Source: Ramazzottius varieornatus
Taxonomy: Eukaryota > Tardigrada > Eutardigrada > Parachela > Ramazzottiidae
Reading direction: 5' to 3'
Assembly: GCA_001949185.1 (NCBI GenBank)
Contig: BDGG01000013.1
Coordinates: forward strand, 62,001 to 126,000
Length of the DNA: 64,000 bases
Positions 25,002 to 35,365 of the stretch are shown in pieces (within the stretch, counting starts at the first letter, position 1; each line of letters begins with the position of its first letter). The notes beneath the pieces are model-generated. The model was not told the origin of the DNA. It made no database searches and saw nothing but the letters and a program-made list of their open reading frames with translations. Both the position numbers and the translations under genes were made by a program.

Positions 25002-25536
25002 CTAAAAAGTACACCAAATCCTTCGGTTGTCACAGGAGACAATTGACATGGCGGCTTGCTTGGCCGATACATGCAAGTTCCCGCAGATGGCAGCACGGTA
25101 ACACAAAGGAGTTCGACTAGGTAATGGACAAAACAAAGACACATCATGAGGTACTTACAGGCTAGCTTGGCCACCAGCAAACATAGGAGCCTAAAACATT
25201 ACACCGATACATATCAGCAGGACGAAACTCTTCCCCAGCAGATGGTCGGCAGAAGTATGCGCCCACGTACCATGATGGAAGCAGCGGCGGCCTTTGCAGG
25301 GTCCGGTTGGGAAGCACTGCCACCATTGCCGTTATTCCACCCGTTGTTGTTGTCGTTGTTATTGTTACCGCTACCGTAGAATCCTTGATCTGCCGAGTTA
25401 TCGTACCAAGCAGAAACCAGGTTCGTCTACAAAGATACAGGCTTCGAACTAGAATATCCTGTCTTTTGAAACCGCTTTCATTTCAACTCACCGTCAGCAG
25501 AGCAAAGACAAGGACTAAAGCGGCCAAGTGCATCAT
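25002..25536 (-). CDS. Small secreted Asn/Gly-rich protein (predicted)
   Basis: Modelled as four exons on the minus strand: 25536-25492, 25426-25271, 25190-25159 and 25116-25002. Junctions are GT-AG and phases close exactly (348 nt, 115 aa). The start gives a clean signal peptide: Met, a run of Ala/Leu/Val, then a likely cut after NLVSA. The mature part has an Asn-rich run (GSGNNNNDNNNGWNNGNGG), an Ala-rich segment and a C-terminal part with four cysteines. The function is unknown. It lies head to head with the gene at 26009, 472 bp apart; both encode secretory leaders and Asn-rich tracts, suggesting a diverged paralogous pair or shared promoter. The last two exons are less sure than the first two. 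Confidence 0.45.
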
Positions 25537-26008
25537 TATGGATCCCATAATTCGAGAAGGAAACATACCAAGTCGATGGTGACCTTTGACGTCTCTAAAT
25601 TCAAAATGGCAGCTTCCTCAAGGTTATGTTACGACCGAAGCCTATTCTGTACCAACCCCAGTTCTGCTTCCAAGGTTGGTTCGCTTCGCCAGCGTCTTTC
25701 TTTGAAGTGTAACAAAATCACGAGAAGTTTCGCCAATGTCAGCTCAAACATGCAAATCCAACAATTTTTTTAGCTTGTGAGCCACGAAGTCACATCCGTG
25801 GAAGACAGGCGGTACTCCAAATCAAGTGGAAAAAAATGATAACTTTTTCTCGTCAGCACATTGTTCGAGCAAACTTTGAGCAGCTAACTGTCCGAGTGTG
25901 ATTTCCTCGTTAACGTGGTTTCAAGGTTGCTTCGTCCTTCTTTCTAGTGACCTTTTGTGAGAAGAACGGGAGAAGCTGCGGAGATTACAACCAGAAAGAC
26001 CAGCGACC
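25537..26008. promoter_or_regulatory. Shared intergenic region of a divergent gene pair
   Basis: 472 bp between the two divergent starts. It would carry both promoters if the gene models are right; no motif stands out. Confidence 0.3.
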
Positions 26009-26963
26009 ATGCTTCGACTTATTCTCAGCGCCTGTTGCATTTTTTCGTTCTCGTGTCTTGTTCCGGCCGTAAGTACTCAAACAAGCAATACTTGAAAATT
26101 ATTTGCGGATGTATAAATAATACTTACTGTATCTAACCGTCTGTATCAAAAGGAGCAAGCTGGAAACGCCATCGGGGGAAAGAATGCCGAGTCGGAAGCG
26201 CGCCTGAAGGCAGTGATGGACTTGATGGTTAAATCGGCGAACTCATCCGCCGATGGAAAACCAGCAGCTTCTCCTAACCAAAGCGAGGCGCACAAGCAGA
26301 TGAACGCAGGTATGGCGGGTCAGCGCACCCCGAGTACTCGTATCAAATACTATGCCGCTCATATTGATAACTTCTTATGTGTTTTGCTTACGTCTATTGT
26401 AGTCTTGGGCCAATGGGCAGACTTCATTGAAGCAGTCAAGAACGATCCTCTGGAACCGGAAATGCCTCCCGGGGCAAAGCCAGGTAGGCAAAGATGGTTG
26501 CCATTTACTGAAGAGATGGAGCTAACGACGGTACTCCTTAGGTCGTCGCACAGCGGTAAAGCAAACAAGATGGTACAATAATAACAACAACTACAATAAC
26601 AACTATAACAACAACAACGACCCTCCTGCCGAAGAAGTCCACGAGAATTATTACTACGCCAACCAAGGTTACTACTCCCGCAAGGGTAGTCCGGGCACTG
26701 AAGACAAGAAGGGACCTAAGACGCCTAGCGGAGCACACAAGCCAAAACCAGCTGCAGCCGCATCAGCTGCCCTCCCTGAAGCCCAACCACCTGCACCTTC
26801 GGCCGATCAGCAAGGAACGGATGGCAACGATGGAAAGGATGGCCAGGATGGCAAGCATGGAAATGATGGCAAGGACGGAAAGGATGGCAAGGGTGACAAG
26901 CCGGCTGGGTCTTCTGCAGAAGTTCCCGAATCACAAAACAAGGACGATAAACCCATATTTTAA
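26009..26963 (+). CDS. Secreted Asn/Tyr-rich protein with Gly-X-Y repeat (predicted)
   Basis: Four exons: 26009-26068, 26153-26309, 26403-26483 and 26542-26963. All are GT-AG with consistent phases (720 nt, 239 aa). Exon 1 is a 20-residue hydrophobic signal peptide. Exons 2-3 encode a charged helical region (RLKAVMDLMVKSA) and QWADFIEAVKNDPLEPE. Exon 4 begins with a poly-Asn/Tyr tract (WYNNNNNYNNNYNNNN), continues through a Tyr-rich and Ala/Pro-rich stretch, and ends with about nine Gly-X-Y triplets, mostly G-(K/N/Q)-D from GTDGND to GKDGKG. This short collagen-like run is very hydrophilic and lacks Pro. I do not recognise the family. An extracellular or matrix role is inferred only from the leader and composition. 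ATTAAA at 27004-27009 is a likely polyadenylation signal. Confidence 0.65.
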
Positions 26964-27055
26964 CTCTAGCATCGTTGAAAAGATTGAACTAGTGCTGCAG
27001 TGAATTAAAGCTGTTAACTGTGAGTACATCGAAGTCGCTGTAAATCAACATAGTA

Positions 27056-27195
27056 CTGTAATGCTTCATGAACTTCGCGAAACACGTCATCATACGCGCG
27101 AAACATCTTAGGGCGTTGGTAGGGCAAAATTTTTGAACCGGGTTTAAATGTTAGCGTAAAATGACGTAATTTGCGAAGTTCATGAAGCATTACAG
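27056..27195. mobile_element. Short MITE with 35-bp inverted repeats, 140 bp
   Basis: Arms 27056-27090 and 27161-27195 match in inverse orientation (CTGTAATGCTTCATGAACTT... and ...GAAGTTCATGAAGCATTACAG) with about three mismatches. No coding capacity. It sits just downstream of the Gly-X-Y gene and just before an H-family copy. Confidence 0.75.
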
Positions 27196-27222
27196 CACCT
27201 TCACAGGTGACACTCGTATTAT

Positions 27223-27410
27223 ATAGGAGGTCCGCAAAGAGAACGCACAGGACTGATACCGGAAGTGACGCATCTTTGTGTAGTTATTGGCTGAGCAGGT
27301 GCGCCACTTGGAAGAGTAAGTTTCCACGTGGCGCACGGTTTCAGTGGAATTGGCTGGAAGCTGGCGCCACTTGATATGAGTCTTGTATGTTTCGTTTGCC
27401 GTCCTCCCAT
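27223..27410. mobile_element. H-family MITE with a possible ATTAT target duplication
   Basis: The ends are ATAGGAGGTCCGCAAA and TTTGCCGTCCTCCCAT. ATTAT lies directly before (27218-27222) and directly after (27411-27415), a candidate 5-bp duplication. Inside are a degraded first unit and a clear second one (ACGTGGCGCACGG...CTGGCGCCACTTG). Confidence 0.7.
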
Positions 27411-27540
27411 ATTATGGAAAGTTCCACACTATCAGGTGTATTGAGCAAATACTGAATTCTGAAAGTGTAATCTTTGAGTTTATCATGTTCTCTGGCTCTT
27501 GAAAAGCAGGACTTCACGGCTGGTACACCTCAACGAGGAA

Positions 27541-30500
27541 CTAGGCTCGCTGACGGCGACTACTTCCGCCGTTTCGTGTTCTCGTCGTACGCGTCGCACT
27601 TCCTTGTTCGGTGGCCACCTCACTTCCTCCTAACAAGCATTTGAGGTATTTCGGCGAGAAGTTCGTTCCTTGTGGGCAAGTATATTCAACCAGGCTCTGT
27701 CCCAAGAAGCCGCCCTCCGTGCAAACATACGCCACATTTCCTCCACCTCGTATGTTGTTCCCCGAGGTGGCGCTTCCGTCGCGACACACCACCTGGGTCA
27801 AGCTGCCACCACTGGCATCCCCTACCGTCACTCTGCTCAAGTCTTTTCCTCCATTATCCAACACCGGGCATTCCAGGATTGCTTCCGGTTGGGTACACCG
27901 AACGTCTTTTGCACATACTTCGACGGTAGTGTTTACGTTAGGGTAGATCAAACACTGTACCACATTCTGACATTGCTTCGATGAACTCGCGCACACGTTC
28001 CGTCGTTCAGTTCGAACTTGGCTCGGTGAGGAGGTAGGAGAGCTCTTCTGACTATTTAGTAGCACTGAAGCAGCGGCTTGCGTCAAGGGGAATGGCGTAC
28101 CGCAGAAACCTTTGATGTCGTCTTGGTCGATGGAGAACAAGTAGACTCCAGAGAGCTTGCTCGTTCGCGCATAACGAGCTTTGTCCTGGACACTTTGAAC
28201 GTCTTCGTACATGATCAGGTTGTCGTTCGAATAGGCATAGGGAACACTGCTGATCTGGTCCCGGACAACGGTGTAACCCGCCAGTGCAATTCGGCTGCAG
28301 GTCTCGAAGTACCAAAGGAAGCCTGGAGCTTGGCTAACGAGACCACGGTGCCCGTCACCGGAGAAGACTCCGCCGTAGGATTCAGCGGGCGCGGGGTTGT
28401 TGGGAACGCGGTAAGTGCGAGCGAAGAACGGAATACCCAGGACTAGTTTACTCGAGTCGATACCGGCATCTTGCCACATTCGGATCGACGAATCCTGTAA
28501 CGTAAAATATCAACCTCATACGAACTTAACTTATAGCCTTGATGTCAGCATAAAGCTGAACGCCGGCAAATGGCTTCATCCAGATCGTTACCTCGAGTGG
28601 CGCACGTTCTCGTCGTCATTGGCTAACGGCACGCGCCACTCGGGGAAAAAATCGTCGATCTCAATAGATGGATCCCTTAGTTGGTCCCCAGTAATTTTCC
28701 GAGACACGTACCACACTAAGGGCGTCGATGTCCGTAGAAAATAAGGGTGAAGGGTGGGTAATGGTACCATTCCAATATCCGGCCAAGTCGTAAGTGATGA
28801 CGTAAACCAAGTCTGCGGCACTAGAATTCAAGGTATTCACTAGCTTTGAATTTATGACTGGAAGTTACCCACTGGGTCTTTTTTATTGAAGGGCCTAATT
28901 AAGCGTGAACCCCTATGCGCGTTTTTTTACTTGTTGATTGCTTCCGCGTTGTAGTTCGCCAAGTAGTCAGGAGCCGAAGCCACCGTTGTTCCGATGAATA
29001 GACTGGTATCGGAACCTTCGTCAAACGTTGCTCGCATTTCCTAGATGAAAATTGTGGGTCTTGAATTCGATGTTCATTGCATGTTATCAAGTGCGGAAGA
29101 ATGACTTGTCCCCGGTTATCGAGCAGCAACTTCGAAAAACTTTTTCTCCCGTTGAAGCCAAATAATTCATCCCAAAATTTTTGCGATATGATGCACCATC
29201 GTTCAGCTTTTGGATTTGTTTATGGACATTCAAATCATTGGTGTTCATCCCCGCAAAATCAGTTTTGCGAAAATAGCTGTTTTGGGAAAAACCTGCCACT
29301 TCCGGAAGAACAATTTTTCCGGGCGCCCAGATTCGTTTGGAAATCTAATCGTGCCTGCAAAACATATTCTGATGGTCACTTTTCAAAAGCATTATGAAGT
29401 TTTTTCGAAACACTGGCTGCACAAGTTATCCGGGCGGAAACTTGGGCACGAGTCCAAAAACTAAAATTCGACTTGTGGGAGCTAAGAAAGTTTACTTGCG
29501 AAGCAACTTCGACCGAAATTACAGCACACCCTGGTGCATCAACTGAACATCACACCAGGAGTTTGAAGGATTCTGCGAGGCAGGGAAAACTTAACTCCGA
29601 CTACCTGACAAAGTGGTGCATTTTAGAGATCGTTTCTACGCCCGGAAAAATAGAAATTCATATTTCCGAACAACCACAAGTCGAAAACCTTCGGAAAAAC
29701 AGGGAAAAAATCTTCCCCTGTTTACTATAAACCCAGGTTTTTCCTCCCGTGGGCAACGCACAAACTGAGTTCTTGCTGCAGAAAAGAGATGAGTGTTGGT
29801 GTTTAATCCATCACAAGAAGCAAAAGAAAAAGACAGAAAACTTACTCGCAAAAAATTTTTCAAATGTGTTTGCTCGAAAAAGGACAAGTCGTACTTCCGT
29901 ACCTGATAACAGCTGGAACCACCAACGTCTACTTACGGTGAGTAACGAGGCAAAATTGCTGAGATCGTCCGGCGCACCGCCTCTCGCCCCGACGGCCGGG
30001 TACAACCAGTCTGCAATATGTCTCAACTTAATTCTCGCGTATTCGAAGAGAACGTTTTGGCGGATATACAGCAAGGCTCTAGAAATAAGTCGAACGCTGG
30101 ATTCGTTTGAGACTGTCACCTATGAATATTCCATCGAAGTTGTGCGCCGCGCAAAATTCCTGCACGCTTTGTATGAATTCTTGACGGCCCTCCGGAGTCT
30201 GCGCCTGAAAATACCCACCACCCCGATCGTCGAAACTTGTAATAAAAGGTGAAGATTTGCCATAGAAGTTGCTCATATCAGGTTGCGGAAGTATGACTTG
30301 TTACCCCTGGGAACACGTCAACTTCAGAAAATCATGGTTACGCTCCCCCTTGTTCTTTTGTCTTGAAGTCTTTTTTGTCTCACTTTGCCAACTCCTGGCT
30401 ATCGTTTAGCATTCTACTGTTCTAAGTTCCTCAGCTCGGCAGAAAGGCAGGAATATTTTTGTCTGAATCGCGGAGAACCAAAATTTTGGGTCATTGAACA

Positions 30501-32336
30501 CTATGAATTTTTTCGAGGCGTCAACGCATCTTACACGGGCAAGAAGATATGCTCCATGTTTTGGAACAAAGCAGGTAAGCAGCATACCCTGGGAGGCTGG
30601 GTAATTCTCCTCCGCTCTGGAGAGTTTTGCTCGGAATTCACTCCTACGGAAGACCGAAACTGAAGGTGGACAACAACGTGCTCCGGGAATTTGTTGAATC
30701 CGATTCTTTCCGAATTGTTGTAAAACCCCTACGAGACTTCAAGGTGTCTTAGTAAATCCTCGCTGGAAATTTGGACAAAAGGGGAAGGCAATAAAATTAG
30801 AGAATCGGATACCTCGTTTGCCTCGCGCGCCTTACATATTACGCAAGGTTTTGCGTTTATTTACCCTCCCGGTTCTGAACGAGAGCGAACCGATCTCAGA
30901 TCACATTGTTGCCAGCCACGATAACTGGGCTCCGTAGAACGGTCTGAAGCAAAAATCGGAATGTTTCAAAAGAGCGGAAGCAGTGTGGAAAATTTGGAAT
31001 TGTGAGCGGCACCAAAGCAAAATTGTGGCTACTGTCTGGTTACTATTCTAAAGTCTAGACCGCTGTGAAATCTTTCTGCCTGGCATAACGGTCGCCGGTG
31101 ACTAGACCTCTCTGGTACGAGAAAGAATGATGAGGAAAGTTGCCGTTCACTAAACGAAATTGTTCAGTCGACTCAAAGCACCAATGTTGCATGTTAGCTT
31201 TAGAGTGCACATTGAACAAAACACTTCCGTAAAACTGCAGAAGGCGAAACTGGAAACTCTCCTTCCCAAATCAGGAAGAGAGGACCTGGTACTAAAGAAT
31301 TATCACCACGCCGAAAAATCGGAGCACCCCTAACGTGAAAAATCAATTTCCTCCAGAGAGGCTGCGAAAAATGGCTGCCGGGATTTAATCTGTTTTCTTC
31401 CCCTATGCTCCTACAGTAAAGGCATGCATTCGCTGCCGAAAAAATGAGTGAAGTACCGTGATAGGATGGGTGGATAACCCGATCAAAAATACCGAGGTTG
31501 GCAGTCAGGAAAATTTTTGGAAAATCTTCGTCGGGGAAGTAACAAGTCATACTTCCGCACCTGATACATCGCTCCACGACATTTAAAGCGTTAATCAACT
31601 TCGTCACACGAAGCATTTCGCTCTTCTATATGACAATTTATGTCGGGTAGCATCGGATCGCAGATTCACGATGGTTTGTGCCGTCTTACCATATTACTGA
31701 AGATCCATCCACCAGCCACCCAGCCGCCAACGCTGCATGATTGAAAGACACAACGTAAACTATACAGTTCTGACCAAGATTAACAGTAAATGGGTCGATG
31801 GCTGTATCGGACGAACAAGTACCCATCAAGTACCCGTCAATTCGAAGCCAAATAGCGTGCAAATTAATCACTAATTAATTCGCTCTGACAGCTCATTGTT
31901 CGAACGAAGAGAACTCGATCATAGGGAATTCATACCCAATCAAGACCTTCAGCTGTGGATTCCGTTGTTTCAGCGCCGCGAACCTGGCCAGATTTCCGTA
32001 TCCACCATCGGTATATTCATCCAGAGAGGGAAGCTGCGTAAAGATTTTGTTTTGCTGGAAAGAAAAGTCGGTAAATATCGTATCCACTCTCGTATGCGGA
32101 GGAAACGCCCAAATACTAAGCTGCGGAAATACTTTACTCACGTAGATACTGGCATAAGTGTAAACGAGATGTGTGCAATATTCTGCCGGTATCTCGTCTC
32201 CCATCAGACGTCCTTCAAGCCGGCGAGTTCCAGCGTAGGATTGGTAAACACACGTCACGGTTTCTGCCACGGATAAGTCAATCCAGAAACCGCACAAGGC
32301 CGCAAAGGAGACAATTATGCGAAACATGGTGCCCAA
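27541..32336 (-). CDS. GH18 chitinase-like protein, active-site Glu lost (chi-lectin type)
   Basis: Minus-strand exons: 32336-32142, 32054-31936, 30271-30120, 30010-29937, 29040-28931, 28857-28712 and 28494-27541, giving about 583 aa. A signal peptide leads in, and a second ATG lies at 32327. Family landmarks in order are VTCVYQSYAGTR, CTHLVYTYASIY, LKVLIG, FDGIFIDWLYP, SLFIGTTVASAPDYL, VYVITYDLAGYW, SSKLVLGIPFFARTY and DDIKGFCG. The catalytic motif is normally DGxDxDWE. Here the middle Asp is Phe and the proton-donor Glu is Leu, the same Glu-to-Leu change as in human YKL-40, so hydrolysis is not expected while chitin or glycan binding may persist. After a Ser/Pro linker comes a Cys-rich tail ending CPQGTNFSPKYLKC, like a chitin-binding type-2 domain, then an Arg/Thr-rich end. 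Exons 5 and 6 do not join in frame with any canonical splice site I can find (one base too many). This is either an assembly error, a frameshift, or a missed mini-exon. Confidence 0.82.
28561..28665. repeat. H-family hairpin MITE in chitinase-like intron 6
   Basis: CGCCGGCAAATGG start, then CTCGAGTGGCGCACG...CGCGCCACTCGGGG. The two arms share the change CTCGAG/CTCGGG, so the pairing is partly kept. Confidence 0.65.
29086..29909. mobile_element. TIR transposon remnant in chitinase-like intron 4
   Basis: It begins TATCAAGTGCGGAAGAATGA and ends as the inverse of TATCAGGTACGGAAGTACGA, with similarity continuing inward (ACTTGTCC, TTCGA). No transposase is readable. It fills about 820 of the intron's 896 bases, leaving only the splice margins. 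Confidence 0.65.
30277..31566. mobile_element. TIR transposon remnant in chitinase-like intron 2
   Basis: Ends TATCAGGTTGCGGAAGTATG (left) and the inverse of TATCAGGTGCGGAAGTATGA (right), the same family as 29086-29909. About 1.29 kb, no intact reading frame. Its left end touches the 3' splice site of exon 3 (minus strand), which ends ...TGATATGAG. Confidence 0.65.
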
Positions 32337-33506
32337 ATCGCCTTGCTCTCAAATAACCCACAAGACTGGACGTAAGTGTGATCAATCAGCAGATGTACAC
32401 CAATCAGAGAAAGAGTGAAAGGTCGCCTGGTGGTCGATTGTAATAAAGCCGTGCATCTACACAAAAGTGTACCTTTCCAGAAATGTTCTGCGAGGTAGGT
32501 CAGCTCGTCTGGTCGTAACTGTCGACCACCAAGCGCGAATATCGAAAGACTGCTCCGTATCAAACTGTGCGTAAACAGCGCCAAGCGTCAAAACTGTAAT
32601 ACGCGGGCCATATCTATGAACGAGACGAGCTCTGCTGTGTGGCTTGAAGGCATCTCTGATCGGGTTGCAGTCTCGTTTGGGTGATTACCTGCCACAAAGC
32701 AGTCAGTCTTACCAGTATTAATTCTGAAACAATGGCTTTTCACTATAGCCACTGCACGTCTCTTCATTCTTCCTCCGTCCGCCTTGTAGCATTTTTTACA
32801 GTTACGTAATCGTTACTACTGCCTCCGGCGCAGTAGGAAACTGGAAAGAAAGCCCAGTAATTAACTGCCGCCTAGATAATGATTCATGGGTACAGTTATG
32901 TTCTGGACTCCAAACCGCGGCACTTCACCAGGTGTCCCGCTCGTTTCTTTTGGCATCCCTTCTTGGTACCACAACAGAGGCTTTGAAGTGCTAAGTTCGT
33001 TATCAGTACAAACACAGGGGAACCGAAGAGGTGTGTATACATTAGGTGAGTATGCCAATAGTTGTGTCCATGGCTCCATGCCGATGTTTAGGGCCCAGTA
33101 TGGTTGGTTAACAACAGAGCAACTCACGAAACCATCGTCGGCGTCTGCGTAAACGCGATCGCATCTCCAGGAACCCTTACGAACTCGTTCACAAACACCA
33201 GCAAACGCATCTTTATATGTTCCTCGAATACCTGGACATCTGGTCGATAGTCGGAAACGTCTCGAACAATGCTCACCAGGTCGGGTAACTTGAACCGATT
33301 GCCCAGAGAAAACAGAAATTCTTGATTCCCTTGACGTTTTCTCTGGGTACCAAAGCTCAAAGTGTACTGGACAGTTCCAGAAGTTCTCAAAGTATGCATT
33401 TCCCCACAATAGACGGTGAAACGGTTACTTGTCGGCGATTGCCCATGCGTTTTCTGGGAAACGCTATTACAGAACACAATACGTCGAGCCTGGGAATTCG
33501 CGAGAG
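32337..33506 (-). other. Upstream flank of the chitinase-like gene, with unexplained minus-strand frames
   Basis: Two overlapping minus-strand frames (33409-32861 and 33477-33124) are long for this stretch; one includes LLVFVNEFVRVPGDAIAF. Neither resembles a family I know, and they are in different frames of the same bases, so at most one is real. No firm gene call. Confidence 0.25.
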
Positions 33507-33544
33507 GGCCTTATGGATACAGCAGTCACGGTATCCATAAGGCC
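33507..33544. repeat. Perfect 14-bp hairpin
   Basis: GGCCTTATGGATAC (33507-33520) and GTATCCATAAGGCC (33531-33544) with a 10-nt loop. Confidence 0.8.
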
Positions 33545-33869
33545 AGAGTCATTCTGGATGGTCCATGGTAGAGAGAGGCTCATAAATCGTGCAAGTATAT
33601 TTTCAATGTTTTGGAAGAGAACAAAGCTAGCGGTGAGCGATGTGCAATACTTCTTTCTCCAGCAGCTCTGCTCGTTCTCCTCCATTTTTCTCCAACAAAT
33701 CTTACAGCTTACCGGGTAAGCCGTCTGCTGCGGAAATGTAGTGGATGTCCGAGGACCCCATGCCCAGAAAGTCGCTCTTGGACCTTGCACTCCAGTAAGA
33801 GGACAAACCATGCTGGAAGTGGCGCGGAATTCCGCATCATAGAAATTTGAAAATTTCGGTCTGAACTGG

Positions 33870-34493
33870 TAGTGCTGGCAAAAATACGATAAAATTCGAT
33901 ACGATATAATATCGGCGGATATTTTATCGCGGTCTTCGATATTCATTCGATATCGATATTTCGATACGATATTTTTTCGTTACCGTATTTTCGATATATC
34001 GTATCATATCGCAGCGATATATCGATATTTCTGGAATGTTAGTTTTTCGGAATACCACTGGTTCGAGCCCAAAAACTCAAGAAGCCGATTTCTGCATAAA
34101 GTGTTAGTAAGATCGATAGCGTCGGACGCAGAAAGACATGATCATACCAAGACTTCAAACACATGGAAACCTGGACAGCATTAGTACCAGAACCGAATGG
34201 GTGGAGTGTGCTCGGTACACCATGGCCAAAATCAAGGTTTGGAGTCAACCATGGTCTTCCGTGAACGAGATATCACTGGCGAGTTTTCCATTCAGCAAAA
34301 TATCGATATATCGAAATATCGAAAATATATCGATATGGCGCGATACGATATCGCCGAGTATTTTATTGCATTATTCGATACGAGTTTCATATCGGTGTTT
34401 TCGATGCGATATCTGCCGCATATTTTATCGCAAAGATTAGATATATTTCGATATCGATTACGATGTCGATATATCGTACCGTTGCCAGCACTA
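33870..34493. mobile_element. Non-autonomous hAT element, 624 bp, 8-bp target duplication
   Basis: Terminal repeats TAGTGCTGGCAA (33870-33881) and TTGCCAGCACTA (34482-34493) are exact inverses. TGAACTGG flanks both sides (33862-33869 and 34494-34501), an 8-bp duplication as hAT transposons make. The arms are long CGATAT/ATCGATA-rich tracts, largely complementary to one another. The central 220 bp or so is ordinary sequence. No transposase. Confidence 0.88.
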
Positions 34494-34627
34494 TGAACTG
34501 GAACAATGGGAAGGGCAAACCCAAACGCGGAGGGGCGGACCAGTGTTCTTTCAATGACTGTTTTGATCTTAGTGGCAATTACGATTAACCGGAATACCTT
34601 GGGCCGCAGTAATTTTAATTATGTGGG

Positions 34628-35068
34628 ATTTAAACTAGAGCACTGGGCCGCAGGTCCAAAATTACGCTGCAACTGTGTTGCGCACATTACCAGGGCGCAG
34701 TACGCTGCGCTGTGCTGCACAACTTTCATGCCCAGTGGCTAAGCAGCTGTGCTGCAGATGCACGTTGACCTGGTGCAACTGCGCGGACGTATTGACGTGG
34801 TTCAGTTAGTGAAATCGGTAGCCAATCTGGAGAACGTTTCGTTAGAGTACGGCAAAGCTGGGACGGCTGACGTTCGAATGCCCAAAAACTGTAGTTTTTG
34901 TTAGGTTTCGGTAGGTGCATCTGCGCGGTAGTCTATGGCTTTCTACTGTATGGTGTGCTGTGCCGCACAAATTTCGTCAATTCATGCGCTGCTGCTGTGC
35001 TGCTGCACAGCACAGCTGCAGTGCAGTGCAGCGCATACGGCCAGATTCCGTGCTCTAAACTTTAAACC
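34628..35068. mobile_element. Probable degraded TIR element with GCTGTGCTGCAC-rich ends
   Basis: TTTAAACTAGAGCACTGGGC on the left faces GTGCTCTAAACTTTAAA on the right. Just inside, both ends are rich in CTGCGCTGTGCTGCACA-type sequence. TAGAGCAC at the tip would suit another hAT-type MITE, but I could not find a clear target duplication. Confidence 0.45.
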
Positions 35069-35077
35069 AGTTGAAGC

Positions 35078-35364
35078 TATAGAAGGCTCGGCGAAGCTAA
35101 AATAAGTCGTTTTATCCGTTTCAAAATAATATAAATATTTATCATAAATTTGATTTATTGATGCTAAAACTGTTTTGGCCGACTCAACATCAATAAGTCA
35201 ATCGAACGCACAATACATTCTCGCCGTGGATAAAAGTATTTTAGCCGCTTTAGCCGCTTTAGCCGCGTATAAATATATTTATTTGTAATAGATATTTATA
35301 ATATATTTAGTCATGGCTAGGAGCGGCTAAAGCAGCTTATTTTAGCTTCCCCGAGCCTTCTATA
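35078..35364. mobile_element. TA-flanked MITE with ~29-bp inverted repeats
   Basis: Arms 35077-35106 and 35336-35365 (AGAAGGCTCGGCGAAGCTAA and its inverse, one mismatch) with TA at both outer edges. The interior is AT-rich, with three tandem TTAGCCGCTT-like units near 35250. No coding capacity. Confidence 0.8.
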
Positions 35365-35365
35365 G

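Noticed and set aside
26542-26640. AAC-rich stretch as a simple microsatellite
   Set aside because: It lies in frame within a spliced gene model and encodes an Asn/Tyr tract, so it is treated as coding.
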